From the NCBI GenBank assembly GCA_946412445.1, contig CAMKHH010000074.1, positions 1-6,385 of the forward strand: a stretch of DNA of 6,385 nt, written 5' to 3'. Positions 1 to 5,912 of the stretch are shown piece after piece. The notes beneath the pieces are model-generated. The model ran no database searches and was not told where the DNA came from. It saw only the letters and a program-made list of their open reading frames with translations. Made by a program: the position numbers and the translations under genes. The DNA comes from an uncultured Eubacterium sp. Lineage in GTDB: Bacteria; Bacillota; Clostridia; Lachnospirales; Lachnospiraceae. Numbering within the stretch: the stretch's first letter is position 1; the number at the start of each line of letters is the position of its first letter.

Positions 1-600
1 GATGATTTTCCCGTTTTCCTTATCCTGATACGAAGGCATAAAATCAAACTCTTTTAAATGCGGACTTTTCATCAGTTCATTTGTAATCAGTGACGAGGCT
101 GCTTTTTCCACGATTTCAAGGGGTGGAAGGATGTCTTTTTCGTGTCTGGCATCCGTATTCAGCTTTAGCGCCTGATATATGACCTTGCAGAACTCAGGCG
201 TTGTAGAATACAAGACGATATTGTTTCCCTCCTTTGTGTAGACAAACCTGCGCAGCATCCCCATACTGCACATCTTCTTTATCCTGCTGAGCAGCGCATC
301 CCTGTCAATATAGCGCGGCACGCGCTTCTGTGGCCAGAAACTGCCTAATGCCTGAATCGTTTCCGCCACTACTTTGGGGATTGTATACTTGTACAGTGCT
401 ATCACATACCCGATATACAGATCGGACAGTACAATTTCCTCATTCCGGTAATAGTAGGCAATTTTATCCAGAGAATTTCTTTTATCCGAATCCGGCACAC
501 TGATCTCCATTTCCGGCATATACTCAAAAAGTGCCTTATACCCCATCATACCTACTATATCGCGGGCAGCCCTCTCTGTTGTCTTTTCCGTATCAGCCAT
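1..600 (-). CDS. Probable winged-helix protein, C-terminus cut by window edge
   Basis: The frame is open from the ATG at 600 to the left edge, giving the first 200 residues; the stop lies outside the window. There is no signal peptide or membrane segment, so it is probably cytoplasmic. Residues about 62-145 look like a winged helix. A helical stretch (YVIALYKYTIPKVVAETIQ) is followed by a basic helix (RDALLSRIKKMCSMGMLRRF) and a short beta-hairpin wing (VYTKEGNNIVLYSTT). In winged-helix DNA-binding proteins this arrangement would place the basic helix as the recognition helix. The start is well supported: the ATG overlaps the TAA stop of the upstream S1-like gene by one base, and a GAGG at 608-611 lies 7 bases before it, so translation is probably coupled. 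I do not recognise the family. It could be a transcription regulator of the element or a replication/relaxosome factor; the DNA-binding role is inferred. Confidence 0.7.
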   Translation of the reverse strand, partial: MADTEKTTERAARDIVGMMGYKALFEYMPEMEISVPDSDKRNSLDKIAYYYRNEEIVLSDLYIGYVIALYKYTIPKVVAETIQALGSFWPQKRVPRYIDRDALLSRIKKMCSMGMLRRFVYTKEGNNIVLYSTTPEFCKVIYQALKLNTDARHEKDILPPLEIVEKAASSLITNELMKSPHLKEFDFMPSYQDKENGKII

Positions 601-1580
601 TACATTTCCTCTCCCTCCTGATTATTTTCCGGCTTTTCGTATCCCTCCAGCGTAAGCGCCTGGAACACCCTTGCTTTTAAGGAGCGTTCCTTTGTATTCA
701 TGTAATAAATCTTTCCCATATACTCCATGCCCGGAATAATTGGAAAATCTCTTGCTGATGACGGGTACTCGGTAAATACCTGGATATCTTCCAAGCCATT
801 GATTTCGCCAAACCAGTGCCCCTTTTTCAGTGACAGGCACTTAATGCGCACAATGTCGCCAACATGATACTTTTCTTCCAGCGATTTCTGCTCCCACGGA
901 TCCTCTACCAGCTCCTTTCTGGAGCAGGCATAATAGATAATGTCCTGTTTCTTCTGCTTTCTTATCTTTTTTTCATGTATGCATACTTCCACAACATCAC
1001 CGTAAGATACTGTTCCCTTCAACGCGGACGTAAATGTATTTGCCCAGTCGCCGATATACACAAACCCTAAGATTCCGACACCGCATAAGTCCAGCCATAC
1101 GCCCGTATCTATGTTCTCTCCGTCTACCGTTTTAGACTGGATACGGATTACCTTGCCCTTTACACGCAAGTTTGCATTCCCGTTATCCTTTTTCAGCCGG
1201 TTATTGATTTCTTCTTCGATTTCCGGACGTTTATCCTTCCGCGCTTCATTGTGGCTTACCCAGACGGTACGACTTTCATCGTCCACCCTGACCACTTTTA
1301 CATAGTATACGTCCGCCAGCTTCTGTGACTTGTACCGCAGATCATACGGATCCCCCGTAATTGCATCTGATGCCATGCAGATAATAATGTCCTTGTCCAC
1401 TTTGGAAAGGGTGCCGTCTGCTCCTGCCTTTTCAAAAGCCATCTGCATATATTCCCCTGTATCCATCAGCTTTTTATAACGCTCCAGATGCCCATCTGTC
1501 CTTTCTGGCGCATAAGAATGTTCTTTCTCTTTTCTTCCGCCTAAAAATTTTCCTGAAATTTCATACAACTGGTCTTTCAT
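600..1580 (-). CDS. S1/OB-fold repeat protein, likely RNA-binding
   Basis: A 326-residue soluble protein without signal peptide. Three stretches resemble S1-type OB-fold repeats. The first (about residues 89-113) is a VYYVKVVRVDDESRTVWVSH strand pair. The second (about 139-220) has VKGKVIRIQ, then a GILGFVYIGDW loop, then GDVVEVCIHEKK, ending in CSRKELVEDPW; this closely mimics the end of ribosomal protein S1 repeats, where a line of the type 'isLS.k...edPW' is usual. The third (about 238-308) starts HVGDIVRIKCLSLKKGHWFGEI. The N-terminal 60 residues are charged and helical. S1 domains bind single-stranded RNA or sometimes DNA; here the ligand is unknown. The start is the ATG at 1580, with GGAGG 8 bases upstream. 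A GTG three codons earlier (1589) overlaps that ribosome binding site and is unlikely. The protein is shorter than true ribosomal S1 and sits in a conjugation operon, so it is not the ribosomal protein itself. Confidence 0.72.
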   Translation of the reverse strand: MKDQLYEISGKFLGGRKEKEHSYAPERTDGHLERYKKLMDTGEYMQMAFEKAGADGTLSKVDKDIIICMASDAITGDPYDLRYKSQKLADVYYVKVVRVDDESRTVWVSHNEARKDKRPEIEEEINNRLKKDNGNANLRVKGKVIRIQSKTVDGENIDTGVWLDLCGVGILGFVYIGDWANTFTSALKGTVSYGDVVEVCIHEKKIRKQKKQDIIYYACSRKELVEDPWEQKSLEEKYHVGDIVRIKCLSLKKGHWFGEINGLEDIQVFTEYPSSARDFPIIPGMEYMGKIYYMNTKERSLKARVFQALTLEGYEKPENNQEGEEM

Positions 1581-1588
1581 TGATCGCA

Positions 1589-1593
1589 CCTCC
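1589..1593 (-). promoter_or_regulatory. Ribosome binding site of the S1-like gene
   Basis: GGAGG on the minus strand, 8 bases before the ATG at 1580. It overlaps the alternative GTG start at 1589, which is why the shorter start is preferred. It lies in the 47-base gap after the pilin-like gene, one of the longest gaps in the window. No promoter is evident there. Confidence 0.75.
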
Positions 1594-1627
1594 GTTAAAA
1601 TAATATGTTTTACCGGTTATCAATCCG

Positions 1628-2110
1628 TTACCGGAAAATACTGATAAACCAGGAAATACCAAATACAATAATCAAAAGGATTACCGGCACCGCTATCATA
1701 CCGACGCTGATTGCCGTTTTCCGCATTTTCTTGTCTTTTGTTGCCAACAGTGCAATAGCTGCTCCCAAAACAAAGGAAACAAGCCCTATCAGCAGTGCCC
1801 CTGCTTTTATGCTTTTTAAATTGCTGTAACAAGCCGCCGCTATGGTACGCAGGATCCGTTCAGCAAAATTGCCGCTGATTTCTATCGGATTAACTTCCTC
1901 CAAATTTTCCATGCCGCTCTCCCAAGAATCCTGTATCCGTTCTCTTAACGCATCATATATGGAGTTTTCCTGCTCGCTCTCCCCTGTTTCCTCCTGAATG
2001 TATACCTCTTCCCCATATGCAATGGACGGAGGAATGAAAAAGAAAGCCATACATCCAAAGAACACTGCAATAGCAATCCGCAGACAATGCAGTTTGTCAA
2101 TTTTTTCCAT
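1628..2110 (-). CDS. Small exported two-helix membrane protein, possible VirB2-like pilin
   Basis: A 160-residue protein. Residues 1-33 look like a signal peptide: charged start (MEKIDK), hydrophobic core (IAIAVFFGCMAFFF), and a possible cleavage after AYG at 33. A hydrophilic acidic segment follows to about residue 100 (rich in E/Q, with ERIQDSWESG). Two hydrophobic helices then come at about 103-123 and 134-158, separated by a short basic loop (TKDKKMRK). A signal peptide plus two membrane helices joined by a small positive loop is the layout of VirB2/TrbC-type conjugative pilins. The acidic region is longer than in classic VirB2, so the role is inferred. The alternative start at 2116 lies directly against the AAGGGGG element. 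The ATG at 2110 has normal spacing and is preferred. Its start overlaps the end of the GGDEF-like gene in another frame, suggesting coupled translation. Confidence 0.72.
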   Translation of the reverse strand: MEKIDKLHCLRIAIAVFFGCMAFFFIPPSIAYGEEVYIQEETGESEQENSIYDALRERIQDSWESGMENLEEVNPIEISGNFAERILRTIAAACYSNLKSIKAGALLIGLVSFVLGAAIALLATKDKKMRKTAISVGMIAVPVILLIIVFGISWFISIFR

Positions 2111-2990
2111 TCCCATCCCCCTTGTTTCTGTCCTTTATGAATATTGGCAGTCTTGGACCTGGGCAGGAAGTCTCGATCCCGGTACTGCCTTCCCCTAACT
2201 TACCCATTTCCTCCTGAATCTTCGTTAAAACCTTTTCTTTTTCCATATGCACCAGCGATGTCAGGAACAAGGACGTTTCTGGCAGCAACAGCATAATCTT
2301 CTGCATATGATCCAATGCCGTCCCCTTTTCGCCATCTGTCAGAACAGCTATCATATCCGCCGCAATACGGTAAGCCGTTATGCCTTCCTTTTCCCTAAAA
2401 TACCCCGCAAGCTCCTGAAGCCTGCAATCCATGCTGTTTTCGGAATACGGTCTTTCCAAATACACCGGAACCCGGGCAACAACAAGATACCCTTCCTGCC
2501 TGGAGGCGATTATCCGGGATACCGCCTGCTTAAATACGGCTATTCCCGGCAGCTCCGTTACCGGATCGGTAAAAAAATTCTTCTCTGACTCATCTGCCAA
2601 AAGACACGTACACCAGAATAATTGAAATATCCATAACAGATTTTCCGTATCTTCTGATGCCAATCCGCTTCCTCCCTGACATCCTTCCAATATCAGGAAT
2701 CCTTCATACTTTCCCATATCTGACAGCACGAATGCCCGACTGTCATTCCTAATCCGGCATCTTTCTTCTACTGCGGGCAGGGGGCATCTCCAGAATCCTG
2801 CCTCATCATCCGGAAGGGAGGAATAGAAGAATACGGTTATATCTCCCCTTAGCAGATGAATCGTGCATCTGCCGTCCTGACCTGCCATAAGAAGCGAAAG
2901 CATTGCTGCCGCCTCCATTGCCAGTTCTTCCCCTGCCGGACTCTTTTGCGCTAATTCCTTCAGTTTTTTTATTATTGATGTAATCTGCAT
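2097..2990 (-). CDS. Degenerate GGDEF-domain protein with GAF-like N-terminus
   Basis: A 297-residue soluble protein. Residues about 1-135 are a helical start followed by an alpha/beta segment (RCTIHLLRGDITVFFYSS, then FVLSDMGKYEGFLILEG) that could be a GAF-like sensor; this part is a weak call. Residues 142-250 match the GGDEF framework. DPVTELPGIAVFKQAV stands where GGDEF proteins have DPLTGLPNR..F..A. A strand (GYLVVARVPV) follows, then helix LQELAGYFRE, then YRIAADMIAVL at 207-217 where active enzymes have R-x-GGDEF-AVL. The signature is thus AADMI (210-214): both glycines and the acidic/Phe residues are lost, and the metal-binding aspartate after the first strand is also absent. No canonical RxxD inhibitory site is seen at the usual spacing. 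It should not make cyclic di-GMP; a binding or scaffold role is inferred. The start has AGGAGG 4 bases upstream, inside the end of the preceding gene, with a 19-base overlap. Confidence 0.75.
   Translation of the reverse strand: MQITSIIKKLKELAQKSPAGEELAMEAAAMLSLLMAGQDGRCTIHLLRGDITVFFYSSLPDDEAGFWRCPLPAVEERCRIRNDSRAFVLSDMGKYEGFLILEGCQGGSGLASEDTENLLWIFQLFWCTCLLADESEKNFFTDPVTELPGIAVFKQAVSRIIASRQEGYLVVARVPVYLERPYSENSMDCRLQELAGYFREKEGITAYRIAADMIAVLTDGEKGTALDHMQKIMLLLPETSLFLTSLVHMEKEKVLTKIQEEMGKLGEGSTGIETSCPGPRLPIFIKDRNKGDGNGKN
2117..2123 (-). promoter_or_regulatory. Purine-rich ribosome binding site of the pilin-like gene
   Basis: AAGGGGG on the minus strand, inside the 3' end of the upstream coding region. 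It lies 6 bases before the ATG at 2110 but directly abuts the ATG at 2116, favouring the downstream start. It is weaker than the AGGAGG sites of most genes here. Confidence 0.5.
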
Positions 2991-3622
2991 CTGTCCTCCT
3001 GTAAATCGGCCTCATCAATATTTGCCACCTCATTTAAGAGCTGGCTGTCATATTCAATGCTCATGCCTTTAAAAATGCGGTTGAGCAGATAATACCGCTC
3101 CACCTGATATTCTGTTGCAACATCCTCTATGGTTTTTCTACCGTATGCAATTTCAAGATAGCCGTACAGACTGCGAAGATACCCGGAATTGTATACCCTG
3201 CTCAGATCCAGTTCACTGCTGGAGCGTTCCAGCATTTTTCTATACACCTGCTTTTGAAGCGGTTTCCCCTGTTTATTAACGCAAAGATACATTTCTTTCA
3301 TCTGTTCCTCTTCCGTATTCCTGACCTTTATGCGCTGCATCGCATACCATGCCAGATTTTTTCTGTCTTCCCCGCTCAGTCCCACTTCCTTTTCATCACA
3401 TATAATCTGATCTTTTACATACACATTGCCATGTACACATTCATAGACATCGGACAGACGCATCTCAAGGATATCCTGTACTTTCAAAATACTATGAAGC
3501 TGTAAGTAAAAAACAGGGTAAGAACCTACACTGTACGTTGTAATATGTGTCGAAAGCTTTTCTATTTCTTCCATAATAAATGAAATGCGGTCTTCATTCC
3601 CCTTTGTCTGTGTTTCGTTCAC
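2972..3622 (-). CDS. Tyrosine-recombinase-like protein lacking most catalytic residues
   Basis: A 216-residue soluble protein starting with GTG. From residue 36 it follows the order of a phage-integrase catalytic domain. LHSILKVQDILEMRLSDV stands where integrases have 'tGlRisEllaLrwsDi' (catalytic Arg replaced by Lys47). NVYVKDQIICDEKEVGLSGE resembles the beta-hairpin with the catalytic Lys (Lys78). NKQGKPLQKQVYRKML resembles the 'rGkpls...v.r.l' segment. SGYLRSLYGYLEIAYG resembles 'HdLRHtfat.l...g', with the HxxR histidine replaced by Gly147 and Arg150 kept. KTIEDVATEYQVERYYLLNRI aligns with the 'l..iq..lGHss...t..Y' end, where the H/W position is lost and the tyrosine is ambiguous (177/178). 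The N-terminal core-binding domain is missing. An active recombinase is unlikely. The final segment could instead be read as a helix-turn-helix. A DNA-binding or structural role is inferred; this remote assignment is by eye. Confidence 0.68.
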   Translation of the reverse strand: MNETQTKGNEDRISFIMEEIEKLSTHITTYSVGSYPVFYLQLHSILKVQDILEMRLSDVYECVHGNVYVKDQIICDEKEVGLSGEDRKNLAWYAMQRIKVRNTEEEQMKEMYLCVNKQGKPLQKQVYRKMLERSSSELDLSRVYNSGYLRSLYGYLEIAYGRKTIEDVATEYQVERYYLLNRIFKGMSIEYDSQLLNEVANIDEADLQEDRCRLHQ

Positions 3623-3631
3623 TAAATATTT

Positions 3632-3637
3632 CCTCCT
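3632..3637 (-). promoter_or_regulatory. Ribosome binding site supporting a GTG start
   Basis: AGGAGG on the minus strand, 9 bases before the GTG at 3622, in the 22-base gap after the pseudo-receiver gene. No ATG lies at suitable spacing, so GTG is taken as the start of the recombinase-like gene. Confidence 0.75.
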
Positions 3638-3644
3638 TTTTCTC

Positions 3645-4382
3645 TCAAGGCCCCATTCTGAGACCCACTTTTAAATTCCCTGTACCCATTTTCTTTTCCC
3701 TTCCTTTTTTCATTTTCTGCATAGTATTCTGATATAAGGCAAATCCCTCATCTGACTGTAATTCCTGTATGATATTTTCCGGAAGGTGTTCAGCCAGGCA
3801 GCAATTTTCAACATAACTTAATTTATCCCGGACTTCCTGATAGCGGATCTGTGTATTATGGGCATCAATGCCTGCGCTGATATAATAGACATACCGTTCA
3901 AGCGTATCTTTTCCCAAAATATCCAGCACTGACACAACTTCATCCATAGACCTGATTCCGTAATATTCCCTGGATTCCCTTCTGGAGCGCCTTGACAGGA
4001 TTCTTTTCGTCAATTCCTCCGCATCGGCATCTTCTTCATAAACCGCGTCCGTAATCCCCGCAGCATACAAAACCGCCATGTAATCCGTACCGTAGTGCTT
4101 CCTATCTACCGACACAACTACCGGGATTCTTTTAATGTCCCTGAGTGCCGCAATTTCCCATGACTGGTAAGATGCCGACATATCCATATTTTCCTGTAGA
4201 AGAATAACCACATTCTCGTGATTATCCATAGAAAACGTCTTATATTCCACTTCCTGCTTGCTTAAGCATGGATGTATAACAACCTTTACTTCTCTTTCTA
4301 ATGCCATCTGGCAAATCCTCTCTACAAGTCCGGTTGATGTGGTGTCTTCCGGAATGCCGCAGATCACCTCTATTTGTCTCAT
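3645..4382 (-). CDS. Pseudo-receiver domain protein with basic C-terminal tail
   Basis: A 245-residue soluble protein. Residues 1-130 alternate strand and helix as in a response-regulator receiver domain: strands QIEVICG, VKVVIHP, ENVVILLQ and IPVVVSV, then MAVLYAAGITDAVYEEDADAEELTKRIL. The last resembles the receiver ending 'a..aGAddyl.KPf.peeLl.ri'. The phosphoacceptor Asp is not at its expected place after the third strand (LLQ at 61-63), and the conserved Lys of the KP motif is replaced in VYEED. Phosphorylation is therefore unlikely. Residues 130-142 (RRSRRESREYYGI) form a basic linker; a helical region follows and then a lysine-rich tail (QKMKKGREKKMGTG). CpaE-type secretion proteins carry similar pseudo-receivers, but no ATPase domain follows here. 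The ATG at 4382 has GAGGTG 4 bases upstream, overlapping the stop of the VirB8-like gene. An 18-residue extension to 4436 would overlap that gene and lacks support. Confidence 0.72.
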   Translation of the reverse strand: MRQIEVICGIPEDTTSTGLVERICQMALEREVKVVIHPCLSKQEVEYKTFSMDNHENVVILLQENMDMSASYQSWEIAALRDIKRIPVVVSVDRKHYGTDYMAVLYAAGITDAVYEEDADAEELTKRILSRRSRRESREYYGIRSMDEVVSVLDILGKDTLERYVYYISAGIDAHNTQIRYQEVRDKLSYVENCCLAEHLPENIIQELQSDEGFALYQNTMQKMKKGREKKMGTGNLKVGLRMGP

Positions 4383-4386
4383 TTGC

Positions 4387-4392
4387 CACCTC
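4387..4392 (-). promoter_or_regulatory. Ribosome binding site overlapping the upstream stop codon
   Basis: GAGGTG on the minus strand, 4 bases before the ATG at 4382. It shares bases with the TGA stop (4391-4393) of the VirB8-like gene, so translation of the two genes is probably coupled. It fixes the start at 4382 rather than 4436. Confidence 0.65.
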
Positions 4393-4942
4393 ACTGTTCC
4401 AGAGTATCTAAAACATTGATACCTGTAATTTTCCACTCATTGCTCTGCTTTTCGATATTCAGCTTGATATACTGCATAATCTGCCCGTTTCCGCTTCCGT
4501 TCAGCGTAAAACAGCTCTCCATGATGACCTCTGCCTCTGTCTCTGAAAAGCAGCAATAATAGCACTTCGCCTCCCGAAGTGAAGATATCACTGCCGGAAT
4601 TTTCTCTCCGCTTTCCATTGATTCTCCTACTGAAAACGGCACTAGTTCCGCATATGCCTGTGGTGTCATAAATGCTTCCGTCCCTTCGTAAAACCTGCGT
4701 TCCCTGGTATCGTAGGTATACAAAACCTCTGCAAATGACTGTAAAAACTGCTCCGGATCCTGTCCGGCCGACTGTTCCAAAGGCACTTCCTCTTGTCCTG
4801 CCATGTCCTCTGTCTGCGATTTGTCTTCCCCTGTGCCATCTCTTGACGTAACCAGTAAAAACGTGCCCGTCAGAAAAAGCAGAACCACCAGAATTGTAAC
4901 CAGTGTTGAAAACAGCGCTTTTTTGAAATTACCATATTTCAT
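4391..4942 (-). CDS. VirB8/TcpC-like conjugation membrane protein
   Basis: A 183-residue protein with a short basic cytoplasmic end (MKYGNFKK), one membrane helix at about 9-32, an acidic Gln/Glu-rich linker (about 34-62) and an outer domain at about 63-183. The outer domain has the NTF2-like pattern of VirB8/TcpC proteins: helices at the start (DPEQFLQSFAEVLYTYD, then MTPQAYAELVP), then long strands (AKCYYCCFSETEAEVIMESC and MQYIKLNIEKQSNEWKITGI). Ending on a strand of the type 'W.I..i.vl' is typical. VirB8-like proteins are inner scaffold components of type IV secretion channels; Tn916 Orf13 and ICEBs1 ConC are examples. Those are larger, often with two NTF2 domains; this one has only one. 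It sits directly after the cell-wall hydrolase, as orf13 follows orf14 in Tn916, which strengthens the call. The start at 4942 has AGGAGG 7 bases upstream. An ATG at 5029 would give a non-membrane leader inside the neighbouring gene. Confidence 0.75.
   Translation of the reverse strand: MKYGNFKKALFSTLVTILVVLLFLTGTFLLVTSRDGTGEDKSQTEDMAGQEEVPLEQSAGQDPEQFLQSFAEVLYTYDTRERRFYEGTEAFMTPQAYAELVPFSVGESMESGEKIPAVISSLREAKCYYCCFSETEAEVIMESCFTLNGSGNGQIMQYIKLNIEKQSNEWKITGINVLDTLEQ
4563..4581. repeat. Perfect 7-bp inverted repeat inside the VirB8-like gene
   Basis: CACTTCG and CGAAGTG flank a 5-base loop that reads GGAGG on the coding strand. It is inside the reading frame and is not followed by a T-run, so it is not a terminator. 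A purine-rich loop in a hairpin could affect ribosome movement, but a 7-bp stem can arise by chance. Confidence 0.3.
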
Positions 4943-4949
4943 GTTTCTT

Positions 4950-4955
4950 CCTCCT
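4950..4955 (-). promoter_or_regulatory. Ribosome binding site of the VirB8-like gene
   Basis: AGGAGG on the minus strand, 7 bases before the ATG at 4942, in the 20-base gap after the hydrolase stop. It rules against the longer frame beginning at 5029. Confidence 0.8.
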
Positions 4956-4962
4956 TGTTTCT

Positions 4963-5901
4963 TTACGGCCTCCCAAAACCGACAAGATGGTTTTGGTAAT
5001 AGGCTGTGTTTATTGACGAGTAACAGCAATATCCCTTACCGGAGCTTGCATGGAACATCCTGCCGTTTCCTACATATATACCCACATGGGTTATATATGT
5101 GCCGCTTTCGTAAGTTCCCTCAAAGAAAACCAGATCACCCGGTTCTGCTTCCGCGTCCGAAATATGCGTCACAAAATCATATTGTGATTGCGCCGTTCTT
5201 GGCAAGGTGATGCCCACTGACTTAAAGATTTTTTGCGTGAGTGCAGAACAATCAATACCATATTTCCCACTTCCGCCATACAAATACGGTACTCCTAAAT
5301 ATTCCTGCATACATGCCAGCATGGTATCGTAATCACCTTCTCCCATGCCATCGGAGCCGCTCAGCCACGACCGTACATGCTCCACATACAGCACGTCTCC
5401 GTATACGGAGTATCCATGCTGTGCGCACATCCTGCTGGAAAATTCCCTTGCAGCTGCTTCCGAGTGGTGTCCGTCCCGTTCCGCTTCTATGTAATCTATG
5501 TATCCGCCGCCGAAATTGTAGGCCTGTATTACGGAATCCATATCCACGCCTTTGCCCGTGCCTGCTGCGAGCAGTGAACTGAAATACCACACCCCCTGCC
5601 GGATACTCTCAACCGGTTCCGTTATGGAATTTGCCGGAAGTCCCGCACTTGCCGAACACTGCATGATATCCGGTGTTTTTTCCGCATCACCGCCGGACTC
5701 CTGTGCGATAATTGCAAGCAGCACATCGACGTACTCGGCAATCCCGTACATATCCGCATAAAATTCCACCTCTTCCCTCCACTGCTCCACCAGCGGGGGA
5801 ATGTCTGCTTTTCCATAATACCCATAATCTCCCTCGCACCCCGAAAGAAGCAGGGAGAATAAAAGCAGGCACAGCAATACTTTTAATTTGCCCTTTTTCA
5901 T
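4963..5901 (-). CDS. Bifunctional cell-wall hydrolase lipoprotein (lysozyme-like + NlpC/P60)
   Basis: A 312-residue protein related to Tn916 Orf14 and ICEBs1 CwlT, which open the peptidoglycan locally for the conjugation channel. Residues 1-22 are a lipoprotein signal: MKKGKLK, a leucine-rich core and the lipobox LSGC with Cys22, so it is probably anchored to the outer face of the membrane. Residues about 35-180 are a lysozyme-like domain cutting the glycan chain; IIAQESGG supplies the likely catalytic Glu68, and DIMQCS and VIQAYNFGGGYIDYI are typical of this family. Residues about 190-312 are an NlpC/P60 endopeptidase that cuts the stem peptide. It has GIDCSAL with Cys218, THVGIYVG with His272 and MFHASS with His284, plus PGDLVFF. 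All expected catalytic residues are present, so it should be active. AGGAGG lies 4 bases before the ATG, and the gene follows the upstream stop by 11 bases. This is the surest assignment in the window. Confidence 0.95.
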   Translation of the reverse strand: MKKGKLKVLLCLLLFSLLLSGCEGDYGYYGKADIPPLVEQWREEVEFYADMYGIAEYVDVLLAIIAQESGGDAEKTPDIMQCSASAGLPANSITEPVESIRQGVWYFSSLLAAGTGKGVDMDSVIQAYNFGGGYIDYIEAERDGHHSEAAAREFSSRMCAQHGYSVYGDVLYVEHVRSWLSGSDGMGEGDYDTMLACMQEYLGVPYLYGGSGKYGIDCSALTQKIFKSVGITLPRTAQSQYDFVTHISDAEAEPGDLVFFEGTYESGTYITHVGIYVGNGRMFHASSGKGYCCYSSINTAYYQNHLVGFGRP

Positions 5902-5905
5902 CTGT

Positions 5906-5911
5906 CCTCCT
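5906..5911 (-). promoter_or_regulatory. Ribosome binding site of the cell-wall hydrolase gene
   Basis: AGGAGG on the minus strand, 4 bases before the ATG at 5901, in the 11-base gap between the two genes. The string AGGAGGACAGATG is identical to that in front of the GGDEF-like gene (2988-3000). Confidence 0.75.
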
Positions 5912-5912
5912 G

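Noticed and set aside
1604..1640. Repeated CCGGTAA motif between the pilin-like and S1-like genes, considered as an operator or att site
   Set aside because: Only two short direct copies with no symmetry; similar TTACCGG strings occur elsewhere (near 2555), so chance is sufficient.
1605..1829. Plus-strand open frame opposite the pilin-like gene
   Set aside because: It lies antisense to a gene with clear signal peptide, membrane helices and ribosome site; no Shine-Dalgarno or recognisable product, and no other plus-strand gene is supported.
2972..3622. Functional integrase of the element
   Set aside because: Most catalytic residues and the N-terminal DNA-binding part are missing, and no att-like repeats are seen nearby.
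4383..4436. N-terminal extension of the pseudo-receiver protein to 4436
   Set aside because: It overlaps the preceding gene by 46 bases and has no ribosome site; the first beta strand begins directly after the ATG at 4382.
4563..4581. Hairpin considered as a transcription terminator
   Set aside because: It is inside a coding frame, has a short stem and is not followed by a T-run on the transcribed strand.
4943..5029. N-terminal extension of the VirB8-like protein to 5029
   Set aside because: It would overlap the end of the hydrolase gene and place a polar leader before the membrane helix; the AGGAGG at 4950-4955 supports 4942.
5333..5590. Arg-rich minus-strand frame inside the hydrolase gene
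   Set aside because: It is an out-of-frame shadow of the well-supported lysozyme/NlpC gene; low complexity and no ribosome binding site.
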